Position numbers and translations under genes: made by a program. 7,077 nucleotides of DNA from an uncultured Actinomyces sp. Its GTDB lineage: Bacteria; Actinomycetota; Actinomycetes; Actinomycetales; Actinomycetaceae. How positions within the stretch are numbered: the first letter of the stretch is position 1; each line of letters opens with the position of its first letter. Shown here one piece after another: positions 1 through 6,831 of the stretch. Location of the stretch: assembly GCA_938022345.1 (NCBI GenBank), contig CALIEP010000127.1, forward strand, positions 1-7,077, given 5' to 3'. The notes under the pieces were generated by a model that saw only the letters and a list, made by a program, of their open reading frames with translations, was not told the DNA's origin and made no database searches.

Positions 1-44
1 CTATGTGGCAGAGCATGATGGAGAATCGAGGCGCACATGTCTAG
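1..44 (+). CDS. 3' end of an upstream gene, probably aroA (EPSP synthase)
   Basis: Reading from base 3, the frame gives MWQSMMENRGAHV and then TAG at 42-44. A closing aromatic/Trp-x-x-Met pattern followed by a short tail resembles the C-terminus of many actinobacterial 3-phosphoshikimate 1-carboxyvinyltransferases (shikimate pathway, cytoplasm), and aroA commonly lies directly upstream of rsgA in actinobacteria. The tail overlaps the rsgA start by 8 nt, as expected for translationally coupled genes. Only about 13 codons are visible, so the identity rests mainly on gene order. It could be another gene, or chance open frame. Confidence 0.4.
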   Translation, partial: MWQSMMENRGAHV

Positions 45-1107
45 ACGCGATATCTGCACCGATGACCCGCGCGTAAAGGTTCGCCCCGGGAAGCGCTCGC
101 GTCCACGTACAAAAGTTCGCCCTGATTGGGGCAACAAGCCAATCGGCCAGGTGATCGGTATTGACCGTGGCCGCTATCTGGTTCGCTATGAGGATATCGA
201 CCTGCGCTATGTTCTTGCCCGCGAACTCAAAAAGGGAAGCGTTGTCGTTGGTGATCGTGTCCGTTTAACCGGCGATCTCAGCGGCCGCGTTGACACTTTG
301 GCCCGGATCGTTGCAGTAGAGGAAAGAAGCAGCGTTCTACGCCGCTCTCTTGAGGATGCTCCCGATCAAAAGGGATAAAAAATTATCGTTTCAAACGCAC
401 AGATTATGGTGATTGTGACGGCTTTGGCTGATCCTCCTCCTCGAATGGGAATGATTGACCGCTGTTTGGTTGCCGCTCACGAAGCGGGGATGCGTGCCGT
501 TCTTTGCCTCACGAAAGCTGATCTTGCTCCAGCCGAAGAATTTCTTCGCGCGTATGCGGATTTTGATCTGATAACAGTGGTGACCTCGGTTGCGGCTGGC
601 GATCAGGGGCTTGACGATTTAAGAGAGCTTCTAGCCGGGCATTTTTCCGTTCTGGTCGGCCACTCCGGAGTTGGAAAATCAACGCTCATCAACGCGCTGA
701 TTCCCCAGGCCCAGCGCAGCGTGGGAATGGTTAATCAGGTCACCGGGCGAGGTCGCCACACATCGACCTCGTCGCGAGCCTTCGAGCTTCCTGGTGGTGG
801 CTGGATTGTTGATACCCCCGGTGTGCGTTCCTTTGGACTCGGGCATGTCGATACCGACGATGTGCTTGGCGTTTTCCCCGATGTCGCCGAGGCTGCGCAG
901 TGGTGCCTCCCGCTGTGCACCCACCTCTAGGATGCCCCCTCATGCGCACTGGATGCCTGGGCACAGGGGCGTGAGCCCTTCGGTCTTCCTCCTTCTCCTT
1001 CCGAGGCCGAAGCAGAACGCCAGAGGCGTACTTCCCGAGTGGCTTCCGTCCGTCGCCTTTTGGACGCGGTTGCAGGAGCAATGCGCGTTTCGAAGGCTGC
1101 ACGCTGA
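37..1107 (+). pseudogene. rsgA: RsgA, ribosome small-subunit-dependent GTPase A, interrupted by two in-frame stop codons
   Basis: RsgA is a circularly permuted GTPase that binds the 30S subunit late in its assembly. The frame from ATG 37 (GAGG at 28-31, 5 nt spacing) to TGA 1105-1107 is 357 codons, normal for actinobacterial RsgA. It is broken by TAA at codon 114 (376-378) and TAG at codon 298 (928-930), with no frameshift. An OB-fold-like N-terminus lies before the first stop. Then come G4 TKAD (159-162), G1 GHSGVGKST (208-216), G2 region with TGRGRHTS, G3 DTPG (259-262), and zinc ligands Cys290, Cys294, His296 and Cys303. The C-terminal helix (RVASVRRLL) is still readable after the second stop. 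Family alignment from memory puts Glu at both stop sites (E-KIIVSNA; CTHL-E-DAP), so single G-to-T changes from GAA and GAG would explain both. The neighbours end in TGA, TAG and TAA, so genome-wide stop reassignment is unlikely. Identity is near certain. Whether it is dead, read through or a sequence error is open. Confidence 0.88.
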
Positions 1108-1179
1108 TTTTGAGGTGGAATTTTCTGGTGCTCCTCCAAAGTGACTCGAAATGCCGGTGGGGCAGTTCATACTAGGCAC

Positions 1180-2430
1180 ATGCGAATTCTTCACACTTCC
1201 GATTGGCATTTTGGCCGTAGTCTCCACGGTCAAGATTTAGGCGATGCACGCGCTCTTTTTTGTCGCTGGCTCATCGATACCGTGAAGACGCAGAATATCC
1301 AGCTGGTTCTCATCTCTGGCGATGTCTATGACCGAGCTATTCCTCCCGTCGGCCAGATCAATGAAGTGATGAACCTTCTTGAAGAACTCAGCTCCATCAC
1401 TCAGGTATTACTCACATCAGGAAATCATGATTCCGCGGCGCGTCTGGGAATGTATTCGCGCTTCCTTCACGGAAATATCCAGGTGTGTACGCGTGTTGAA
1501 GACATCGGCACCGCCCGCGAATACCACGGTATCGGTGGTGATCTAGGAGTTTTGGTCTACCCGATCCCCTACATTGAACCAGATTTGGTCCGTTCGGCGT
1601 TATCCCACACTGATCAGCCGCTTGAACGCAGTCATCAGGCGGTGATGGATGCAGCAATGCGGCGTATCGGCACTGATCTCAAGCAACGACGCAGTGAAGG
1701 GGATTTGCGCCCAGCTGTGGTGATGGCCCATGCCTTCATTGTCGGCGCTGCGCCTTCGGATTCGGAACGCAACATTGAAGTTGGTGGAGTCCCCTCCGTA
1801 TCAGCCGAAACCTTCGAAAATTTTGGTGGCGATCCCCAAGCTCCAACTCCTGGGCTCAGTTACGTTGCTTTAGGACATTTACATAGGCCTCAAGCTATCC
1901 CCTCTACTCAGGTGCCTATTCGGTATTCTGGTTCGCCCATTGCCTATTCATTTTCAGAAGCTCCTGGGGACAAAAGCGCTGTCATCATTGATACTCATCC
2001 GGAAGATGAAAAGCTCACGCCGAATACTCAAAGGGTTGAGATTTCTGGTATTTCAATACCTCTTGCGCTTTCAACGGTTAATATCCCATCTGCTCATCCC
2101 CTTGTTGTCCTCACGGGCTCAATGGATTCTCTTCTCGAAAAAGCAGCACAGATTGATCGGGAATCCTACGTGTCCCTAACCGTTACCGATGATGCACGAC
2201 CTCAGTCAATGGTTTCCCGCCTTCGCGCAGCATACCCACACGCGCTCTCGATCATCCACGTGCCAGCACATGCACCGATCCTGGCTGCGCCTCAAGGCGA
2301 CCTCGCAACAATGGATATTCGTTCAACCCTTGCAGACTTTTTCTCTCAACAGGGTGGGCAGCCGGTATCAGCAGAAGAAAGCAGCGTTATCGATCAGGTT
2401 GTGAGCAAGGTGAAAGAAGACCTCCAATGA
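1180..2430 (+). CDS. sbcD: SbcD, exonuclease subunit of the SbcCD complex (Mre11-type)
   Basis: SbcD is the Mn-dependent metallophosphoesterase subunit that, with the ATPase SbcC, cleaves DNA hairpins, cruciforms and protein-blocked double-strand ends in the cytoplasm. The 416-aa product has the whole metal-site series: SDWHFG with Asp8 and His10, GDVYDR with Asp48, SGNHD with Asn82-His83-Asp84, MAH with His184, and GHLHRP with His233 and His235. The C-terminal part is the variable capping/SbcC-contact region. I chose ATG 1180 because MRILHTSDWH is the canonical start of the family. An in-frame GTG at 1141 would add 13 residues that look non-native. AGG at 1174-1176 is a weak, closely spaced ribosome site. 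The gene lies 72 bp after the rsgA frame with no terminator between them, and its stop overlaps the sbcC start (ATGA at 2427-2430), so it is in an operon with sbcC. No convincing promoter is visible in 1108-1179. Confidence 0.95.
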   Translation: MRILHTSDWHFGRSLHGQDLGDARALFCRWLIDTVKTQNIQLVLISGDVYDRAIPPVGQINEVMNLLEELSSITQVLLTSGNHDSAARLGMYSRFLHGNIQVCTRVEDIGTAREYHGIGGDLGVLVYPIPYIEPDLVRSALSHTDQPLERSHQAVMDAAMRRIGTDLKQRRSEGDLRPAVVMAHAFIVGAAPSDSERNIEVGGVPSVSAETFENFGGDPQAPTPGLSYVALGHLHRPQAIPSTQVPIRYSGSPIAYSFSEAPGDKSAVIIDTHPEDEKLTPNTQRVEISGISIPLALSTVNIPSAHPLVVLTGSMDSLLEKAAQIDRESYVSLTVTDDARPQSMVSRLRAAYPHALSIIHVPAHAPILAAPQGDLATMDIRSTLADFFSQQGGQPVSAEESSVIDQVVSKVKEDLQ

Positions 2431-5400
2431 AGCTACTCACTTTGGAACTCAGCGGGATCGGGCCATTTGCTTCACGTCAATTTATTGACTTCCAGCGTTT
2501 CACCGACGCGGGACTCTTCCTTTTGCGCGGAGCAACCGGTTCTGGAAAATCGACACTGATCGATGCCATCGTATTCGGACTCTATGGAGATGTCGCAAGC
2601 GGGAACGACGGGGCAAAAAACCGACTGCGTTCGCTGTATTGCGCCCCCAATGACCCCTCTTATGTGGAAGTGGTTTTTGAAGTCTCTGCAGGGATTTACC
2701 GAGTTCGCCGAACCCCGCAGTACATCAAAGAGGGACGTGCAACCCCGGTCAATGCAACAGTGACTTTTGAAAAGGTAACTCCCAGCCCTTCGGATCTCTC
2801 TGGTTTTTCAACACTCGAAGCCCTGAGCCGTTCCATCCCCGAAGCGCAATCAATGATTACCTCGCTCATCGGATTAACAAAGGAACAATTCCTACAAACT
2901 GTTGTTCTTCCACAGGGACAATTTGCGCGCTTCCTCAGTGCAAAATCCTCGGATAGAGAGAAAATTCTCCGAGATATTTTCGGTACCCAGTATTTTCAAG
3001 ATCTTCAAAATGCTTTTGTCGAAGAAGCAAAGTCAGCAGATGAATCCATCACGCGGACACGCCGCGATTTTTTGAGTGCTCTGGGAATGCTACAGAGCCA
3101 GATCACCGACTCTTCCCTGGGCGAGTCTCTTTCCGATGAGCTCACGAAGCTGAGCGAAAAACTTGAAAGTACCGGTGAATATGAAGAACTAAACGCAGAC
3201 CTGCTCAGGCTCAGCGGGCACCTGAATGATTTATTGAAGAAACAGCGCGATGATGCCCAGCGCACTCTTGAGACTGCTCAGGTCCTCCTTGACCAACGAA
3301 ACGCAGAGTTGAGTGCAGCCCAAGACCTTCAACAACGCTTCAATGAATACAAGCTGTTAACCGCCCAGCAGGCCGCACTTCTTTCACAAGAAAGTCAGGT
3401 TGATTCCCTCACCGTCAAGGAAGCACATCTGCGAAGCCTCGAGCCTCTCAAAGCTCCCCTGCAGCAATTCGACTCTGCACAGTCAAAACTCATCCAGGCC
3501 TCGTCCGCTTTAGAAAAGTTCATCTCGCTCCCTAAGCGGATGGATGGCGCGCTGTTCGATACGACTCAGGCCCATGCCGAATTATCCGCGGGAAAGAATG
3601 AACTTCTTGCTGAGTATGAAAAGGTAAGCAGCGCAAGCCACGTGCAGCAGCAATTAGTCGATGCGCGCGCGGAATATGATCGCTTGACCGCCCAAGAAAC
3701 CCAGGAACATCAACTGATCGAAGAGCTGAAACAGCGCTCAGATGCGCTGCTTAAGACCCGAACGGAACTTAGGCAGAAAATTGAAGCCAGCCAAGAGGCG
3801 CGTTCTGTCCTTGCTTCCTCATCGGCTCAGCTCGACGCATTGAACCAGCGCGTCGATGCGGCTGAAAGAGCCGATATACTGCGTGCTCAACTCATCGGTC
3901 TTGCTGAGGAAATCCAAAAAGCGCATCGAACTGCCCGCGAAAGGGGCATCGCTGCTCTTCTTGCACGCGAGACATGGCTCCAAGAAACTGCTGCCTCGCT
4001 GGCTACCGAACTCGAAGAGGACACCCCCTGTCCCGTCTGCGGCTCAACCTCGCACCCCTCCCCCGCACAATCGGATAGCGACAATACAATGAGTCGCCAG
4101 AAACTCGATGAGCTTGAGGCACTTCGCCAAGAAGCCGATCAACTTCTTCATGAGCTCAGTACCCAACGCTCGCAATGCGTGGCGCAAATTGCCGCACTCA
4201 ATGAGCAAGCTAGATCAGACAGCGAATCCCTACGCATTCAACGCGATACCCTCAGGCAAAGCATTGACCAGCTGAACTCTCTGGCAGAAAACTATCAGGC
4301 ACTGAGCGCAGAATTTGAAGCTACTTCAGAGAGCGAAAAAGAAATCCTGCGTGCGCACGCATCAACGCAAGAAAAACTCACAAGCATTAACTCACGAATC
4401 CAAGAAGTCAAAGCTCAAATCAGCACATACGAAGCATCCCTCACCCAAGCTCTGGCGGACTACGCCTCGCTTGAAGAGTGGAAAGAGGCACTTGAGCGCA
4501 AGCAAGATCATCAAGACGCTTTTTCTCAAGCTCTCAACGACTTCGATCAGGCTGCACAGCTTGTCCAGAGCAATCAGCAATACCTCAATACCACGCTCTC
4601 AGAGTCCGGATATGAAGATGAACATATAGACCTCAATCAGATTCGCGAAGAGCTCAAAGACCTTCCTCAGCTGGAGGGCCTCAGCCAGCAGATTCGCCAC
4701 TATCACCAGGAACTTCATACAGTTCAGGCGCGTTTGAATTCGGAACGTTTTTCTGGCTTAGAGACAGCAGAGCTCCCTGATCTTGATGCATGCGAAAACG
4801 CACGAGAAGTCGCACGAGAAGAAGCGCTCCGCGCCAGCTCCAACCTGGCGAGCATCCAAGCACTCGCAAAAGGTATTCACCGCTCAGAAACCCAGATTCG
4901 CTCAGCGCTGGCCGATCTAGGTCAGGCGCTCAAAGAAGGATATCCTCGTCTTCGACTTGCGCAGCTTGCAAGCGGAAATGGCCAAGCCAGTGTGCATCGA
5001 GTACCTCTTAGTTCCTGGATCCTCATGTCTCGTTTTGAAGAGTTGATCGCCGCTGCGAATCCACGCCTAGCAGAGATTTCACACGGACGCTACGAACTTC
5101 AGCGCAGTGATACGGACCCAACACGATCGCGTAAAAACGGTCTAGGCCTGGTGATCTTCGATCATGAGGCTGAAGATACGCGTACGCCTTCAACTCTCTC
5201 AGGTGGAGAAACCTTCTATGTCTCCTTGGCATTGGCACTTGGCCTTGCAGACGTGGTTATGGCCGAAAGCGGCGGCATCATGCTTTCAAGCATGTTTATC
5301 GACGAGGGCTTCGGTTCCTTGGATCTCGACACCCTCGATATCGTTATGGGACAGCTGCTGGCCTTGCGCCAAAGCGATCGATGCATTGGCGTCATCAGTC

Positions 5401-5492
5401 ACGTCGATGAGATGGCACGGCAGATCGCAGACCAAATTCAAGTCACATGGAAAGAAGGCCGAGGCTCAACCCTAAGCATCAGAGGGGCCTAG
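2427..5492 (+). CDS. sbcC: SbcC, ATPase/zinc-hook subunit of the SbcCD nuclease (Rad50-type, SMC-like)
   Basis: SbcC is the SMC-like ATPase that opens and positions DNA ends for SbcD. The 1021-aa protein is full length for the family. The N-terminal ATPase half has Walker A GATGSGKST (35-43) and a Q-loop segment VVLPQGQF (159-166). A long, Gln/Glu/Ala/Leu-rich coiled coil follows, folded back at the zinc hook CPVCG (Cys535 and Cys538), almost exactly mid-protein. The C-terminal half returns with the ABC signature LSGGE (924-928), Walker B MFIDEGFGSLD (956-966, Asp959 and Glu960 catalytic) and the H-loop His992 in VISH. Nothing essential is missing. It starts inside the sbcD stop (4-nt ATGA overlap), with a purine-rich GAAAGAAGA at 2412-2420 as likely ribosome site. 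It ends in TAG 3 bp before the stop of the convergent downstream gene. Confidence 0.96.
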   Translation: MKLLTLELSGIGPFASRQFIDFQRFTDAGLFLLRGATGSGKSTLIDAIVFGLYGDVASGNDGAKNRLRSLYCAPNDPSYVEVVFEVSAGIYRVRRTPQYIKEGRATPVNATVTFEKVTPSPSDLSGFSTLEALSRSIPEAQSMITSLIGLTKEQFLQTVVLPQGQFARFLSAKSSDREKILRDIFGTQYFQDLQNAFVEEAKSADESITRTRRDFLSALGMLQSQITDSSLGESLSDELTKLSEKLESTGEYEELNADLLRLSGHLNDLLKKQRDDAQRTLETAQVLLDQRNAELSAAQDLQQRFNEYKLLTAQQAALLSQESQVDSLTVKEAHLRSLEPLKAPLQQFDSAQSKLIQASSALEKFISLPKRMDGALFDTTQAHAELSAGKNELLAEYEKVSSASHVQQQLVDARAEYDRLTAQETQEHQLIEELKQRSDALLKTRTELRQKIEASQEARSVLASSSAQLDALNQRVDAAERADILRAQLIGLAEEIQKAHRTARERGIAALLARETWLQETAASLATELEEDTPCPVCGSTSHPSPAQSDSDNTMSRQKLDELEALRQEADQLLHELSTQRSQCVAQIAALNEQARSDSESLRIQRDTLRQSIDQLNSLAENYQALSAEFEATSESEKEILRAHASTQEKLTSINSRIQEVKAQISTYEASLTQALADYASLEEWKEALERKQDHQDAFSQALNDFDQAAQLVQSNQQYLNTTLSESGYEDEHIDLNQIREELKDLPQLEGLSQQIRHYHQELHTVQARLNSERFSGLETAELPDLDACENAREVAREEALRASSNLASIQALAKGIHRSETQIRSALADLGQALKEGYPRLRLAQLASGNGQASVHRVPLSSWILMSRFEELIAAANPRLAEISHGRYELQRSDTDPTRSRKNGLGLVIFDHEAEDTRTPSTLSGGETFYVSLALALGLADVVMAESGGIMLSSMFIDEGFGSLDLDTLDIVMGQLLALRQSDRCIGVISHVDEMARQIADQIQVTWKEGRGSTLSIRGA

Positions 5493-5493
5493 C

Positions 5494-5510
5494 CGTCAGT
5501 GCATCTGACG
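5494..5510. terminator. small hairpin at the sbcC / DUF6912 convergent junction
   Basis: CGTCAG (5494-5499) and CTGACG (5505-5510) form a perfect 6-bp inverted repeat around TGCAT. It begins 1 bp after the sbcC stop and includes the stop codon of the minus-strand gene. No T-run follows on either strand, so it is a poor intrinsic terminator by itself. It may be a pause or RNA 3'-end structure, or chance. Confidence 0.25.
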
Positions 5511-5957
5511 AAGAATACGGATCACGTCCTCGCGTTCTTCTGGGGCATACCATTCCATGCTTTCATCCCACAGGCTTGCGACAGCTTCGTCCGCCTCGTC
5601 CTGAGTCTGTGCGTCAAGGACTGCACGAACCTTCTCTGAAGCATCTGGATGATCGATAAAGTAGGCGGCAATATGGCTTTCAACTGGAGCGCAAGGCTGT
5701 GTCTGAGCAACCTCACCATCGTAGGGTGCAACAGAAATACCCTCGATATCTGCAGCGATAATGCACCGACTGAGTGCACCCTGTTCATCACGTAGTAGCG
5801 CCAAGGAATCGAGAGCAGCTAAATCACGTGCATCGTCTTCAGCAAGTTCTAAATCTTCACCGCGCAGCGAAGAGGAAGGATCGACACAGTAGGCGGGTCG
5901 GGGCGCCAAGTTTCCCTCTTCCAATTCGCGAGCAAGAACGGGGTAATAGATTCGCAT
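5496..5957 (-). CDS. DUF6912-family protein, function unknown
   Basis: This is a 153-residue, strongly acidic cytoplasmic protein without signal peptide or membrane segment. The start MRIYYP and the C-terminal MEWYAPEE (134-141), followed by a short amphipathic helix, match my memory of the actinobacterial DUF6912 family, which begins MRxYxP and has a WYA-x-E motif near its end. A central ALSRCIIAADIEG segment (61-73) corresponds to the usual beta-strand with Ala-Ala-Asp. No catalytic motif is apparent and I do not assign a function. The start at 5957 is fixed by the conserved N-terminus, although the sequence before it (AAACTGGTGCT) is a weak ribosome site. The gene is convergent with sbcC, with 3 bp between stops. 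It is transcribed divergently from the helix-turn-helix gene across 247 bp. Confidence 0.8.
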   Translation of the reverse strand: MRIYYPVLARELEEGNLAPRPAYCVDPSSSLRGEDLELAEDDARDLAALDSLALLRDEQGALSRCIIAADIEGISVAPYDGEVAQTQPCAPVESHIAAYFIDHPDASEKVRAVLDAQTQDEADEAVASLWDESMEWYAPEEREDVIRILRQMH

Positions 5958-6070
5958 AGCACCAGTTTATGCACGAAAGTGCGTACTGTCTTAAGGCACC
6001 CGCATCCCCCCAAAGACGTATCAGACAAGAACGAAATGACATTAAGTGAAACAAAGCGGCAGCAATCAAA

Positions 6071-6100
6071 TTGACACGAGTGACATTGTCCGAACTTAAT
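6071..6100 (+). promoter_or_regulatory. candidate promoter for the helix-turn-helix gene
   Basis: TTGACA at 6071-6076 is a perfect -35 match. CTTAAT at 6095-6100, 18 bp further on, matches the -10 consensus at four of six positions. Transcription would begin near 6107, giving a leader of about 100 nt before the gene. A second weak -10-like element, TATAGA, occurs at 6174-6179 without a good -35. This is consensus matching by eye only. Confidence 0.4.
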
Positions 6101-6115
6101 CGATCATGCTCGATT
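6098..6115. promoter_or_regulatory. candidate operator dyad overlapping the putative -10
   Basis: AATCGA (6098-6103) and TCGATT (6110-6115) form a perfect 6-bp inverted repeat with a 6-bp spacer. The left arm overlaps the proposed -10 hexamer and the dyad covers the expected transcription start. This geometry suits a dimeric repressor. The downstream DNA-binding protein is one possible ligand, which is inference only. Confidence 0.3.
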
Positions 6116-6204
6116 TCACCGAAGCGGAATCAATAGGCTTTCATCTGCACAAATAGCTCAAAAGTAATCGCTTTATAGACTCCAAAAATCCCGAGAAAAA
6201 TGGC

Positions 6205-6423
6205 ATGATTGAAGGCATGAATCAACGATTCCTCACTCTCGCCGAGGTCGCCGAGACACTCAACATTACGCTTTCTGCCGCGCGCTCACTGGTGAATTCC
6301 GGAGAGCTACCGGCAATCCAATTGGGAGGAAAGCGCATGTGGCGTGTTGAAGAATCCGTCCTCGAAGAATTTATCCAAACCCAATACGAGCATTCACGTG
6401 CACGCTTAAGCCATACCGCATAA
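6205..6423 (+). CDS. small helix-turn-helix (excisionase/MerR-like) DNA-binding protein
   Basis: This 72-residue protein is almost entirely one winged helix-turn-helix domain of the HTH_17/excisionase type. It has a first helix LAEVAETL (12-19), the turn NIT, a recognition helix SAARSLVNSGELP (24-36), a wing AIQLGGKRMWRV (37-48) and a closing helix VEESVLEEFIQTQ (48-60), then a short tail. In actinobacteria such stand-alone proteins (BldC and relatives) are usually transcription regulators rather than phage excisionases, and nothing phage-like is nearby. ATG 6205 has a weak GAG 9 nt upstream. ATG 6217 is an alternative (68 aa), but its GAAGG is only 1 nt away. An out-of-frame ATG at 6200 gives just Met-Ala-stop, overlapping the 6205 start. 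The gene appears monocistronic, with its own candidate promoter and a strong terminator. Confidence 0.85.
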   Translation: MIEGMNQRFLTLAEVAETLNITLSAARSLVNSGELPAIQLGGKRMWRVEESVLEEFIQTQYEHSRARLSHTA

Positions 6424-6494
6424 TCCTAGGAGATGTCAGATGTGGGCAGAGATTTCTCTGCCCACTTTTTCATGCGAAGGATGCATAATCCTAG
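6418..6494. repeat. 12-bp direct repeat pair flanking the terminator
   Basis: GCATAATCCTAG occurs at 6418-6429, where it includes the TAA stop of the helix-turn-helix gene, and again at 6483-6494. The copies start 65 bp apart, one on each side of the terminator hairpin. The match ends exactly at 12 bp on both sides. Confidence 0.6.
6442..6470 (+). terminator. strong intrinsic terminator of the helix-turn-helix gene
   Basis: GTGGGCAGAG (6442-6451) and CTCTGCCCAC (6456-6465) form a perfect 10-bp GC-rich stem with an ATTT loop, followed at once by TTTTT (6466-6470). It lies 18 bp after the stop codon. The stem, loop and T-run are all textbook for Rho-independent termination on the plus strand, separating this gene from the one downstream. 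Confidence 0.93.
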
Positions 6495-6517
6495 ATCTTT
6501 TCACGGTAAATAACAGC

Positions 6518-6526
6518 TTATTCACA
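6518..6526 (+). promoter_or_regulatory. isolated DnaA-box consensus match
   Basis: TTATTCACA fits the DnaA-box consensus TTATNCACA exactly. It is the only such match I noticed in the intergenic sequence, so this is not an origin. It could be a DnaA-responsive regulatory site or chance. Confidence 0.25.
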
Positions 6527-6726
6527 ACCCTAAATCTGGATGTTTTCCCATGAGTAACTGCACGTTTTCTCAATTTTTACTGAGATTGAGCAGGTCCCTA
6601 TTCTGTCATCACTGACGTATGCGTCTACCTTGGCGACCTCACTTTCATATAAAAATTCACCAAACTAAGCAACAATCACACCGGTCACACATCCCTTAAA
6701 TAGACATCTCGCATACACAAGCATTT

Positions 6727-6732
6727 TATAAT
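6727..6732 (+). promoter_or_regulatory. candidate -10 element for the Rv3235-family gene
   Basis: TATAAT is a perfect -10 hexamer about 100 bp before the start codon. The best -35-like hexamer, TAGACA at 6701-6706, is 20 bp away, which is longer than ideal. A separate TTGACA at 6737-6742 has only a poor -10 (AAGACT at 6760-6765). Transcription from TATAAT would start near 6739 and include both arms of the leader stem. Confidence 0.3.
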
Positions 6733-6757
6733 TGGATTGACAGCTCAACTTAATTAC

Positions 6758-6829
6758 TCAAGACTCCACAGTATCCGCCCCAAAGACGAGGCGTCTCTCC
6801 CATGAATACAGCCACCCAAGGAGTCTTGA
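6758..6829 (+). promoter_or_regulatory. leader stem that could mask the Shine-Dalgarno of the Rv3235-family gene
   Basis: TCAAGACTCC (6758-6767) is the exact reverse complement of GGAGTCTTGA (6820-6829). The 3' arm contains GGAG of the AAGGAG ribosome site (6818-6823) and ends 2 nt before ATG 6832. The 52-nt loop holds a second small hairpin, AGACG-AGG-CGTCT (6784-6796), and an in-frame ATG at 6802. Pairing of the arms would hide the ribosome site, as in translational control elements. No T-run follows, so it is not a terminator. The function is inference. Confidence 0.4.
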
Positions 6830-6831
6830 CA

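Larger units (their letters stand above)
6424..6831. other. noncoding intergenic region with terminator and structured leader
   Basis: This 408-bp stretch is clearly more AT-rich than the flanking genes, and I see no credible gene in it. The left end holds the terminator and direct repeats. The middle has a consensus DnaA box, TTATTCACA, at 6518-6526, and nested short inverted repeats at 6569-6590 (CTCAAT/ATTGAG). Open frames from ATG 6550 (21 aa) and ATG 6618 (26 aa) lack ribosome sites and are probably not genes. The right end holds the candidate promoter and the hairpin-rich leader of the last gene. No tRNA-like or riboswitch-like fold was recognised by eye. Confidence 0.7.

Noticed and set aside
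376..930. Stop-codon reassignment or Sec/Pyl recoding as explanation of the rsgA stops
   Set aside because: The two stops are TAA and TAG, while neighbouring genes end normally with TGA, TAG and TAA. No recoding context or hairpin is evident, and Sec needs UGA.
1141..1179. GTG at 1141 as start of sbcD, adding 13 residues
   Set aside because: SbcD proteins start directly with the MRILHTSDWH-type strand. The extension has no family resemblance, so ATG 1180 is better.
1108..1179. Promoter for sbcD using CATACT at 1168-1173
   Set aside because: No acceptable -35 lies at 16-18 bp, and the element sits only about 7 bp before the start codon.
740..1233. Several minus-strand and alternate-frame open frames over the rsgA 3' half
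   Set aside because: They are shadows: low-complexity Arg/Ser/Pro compositions and no recognisable motif, whereas the plus-strand rsgA frame explains the region through 1107.
6205..6423. Phage excisionase, implying an integrated element
   Set aside because: There is no integrase, attachment-site duplication or phage gene nearby. Stand-alone proteins of this fold are common actinobacterial chromosomal regulators.
6550..6615. Possible 21-aa leader peptide starting at ATG 6550
   Set aside because: It has no Shine-Dalgarno sequence, no arrest-peptide-like motif and no coupling to the downstream start.
6008..6788. 11-bp match CCCCAAAGACG at 6008-6018 and 6778-6788
   Set aside because: Several 11-mer pairs are expected by chance in 7 kb, and the copies lie far apart in unrelated contexts.
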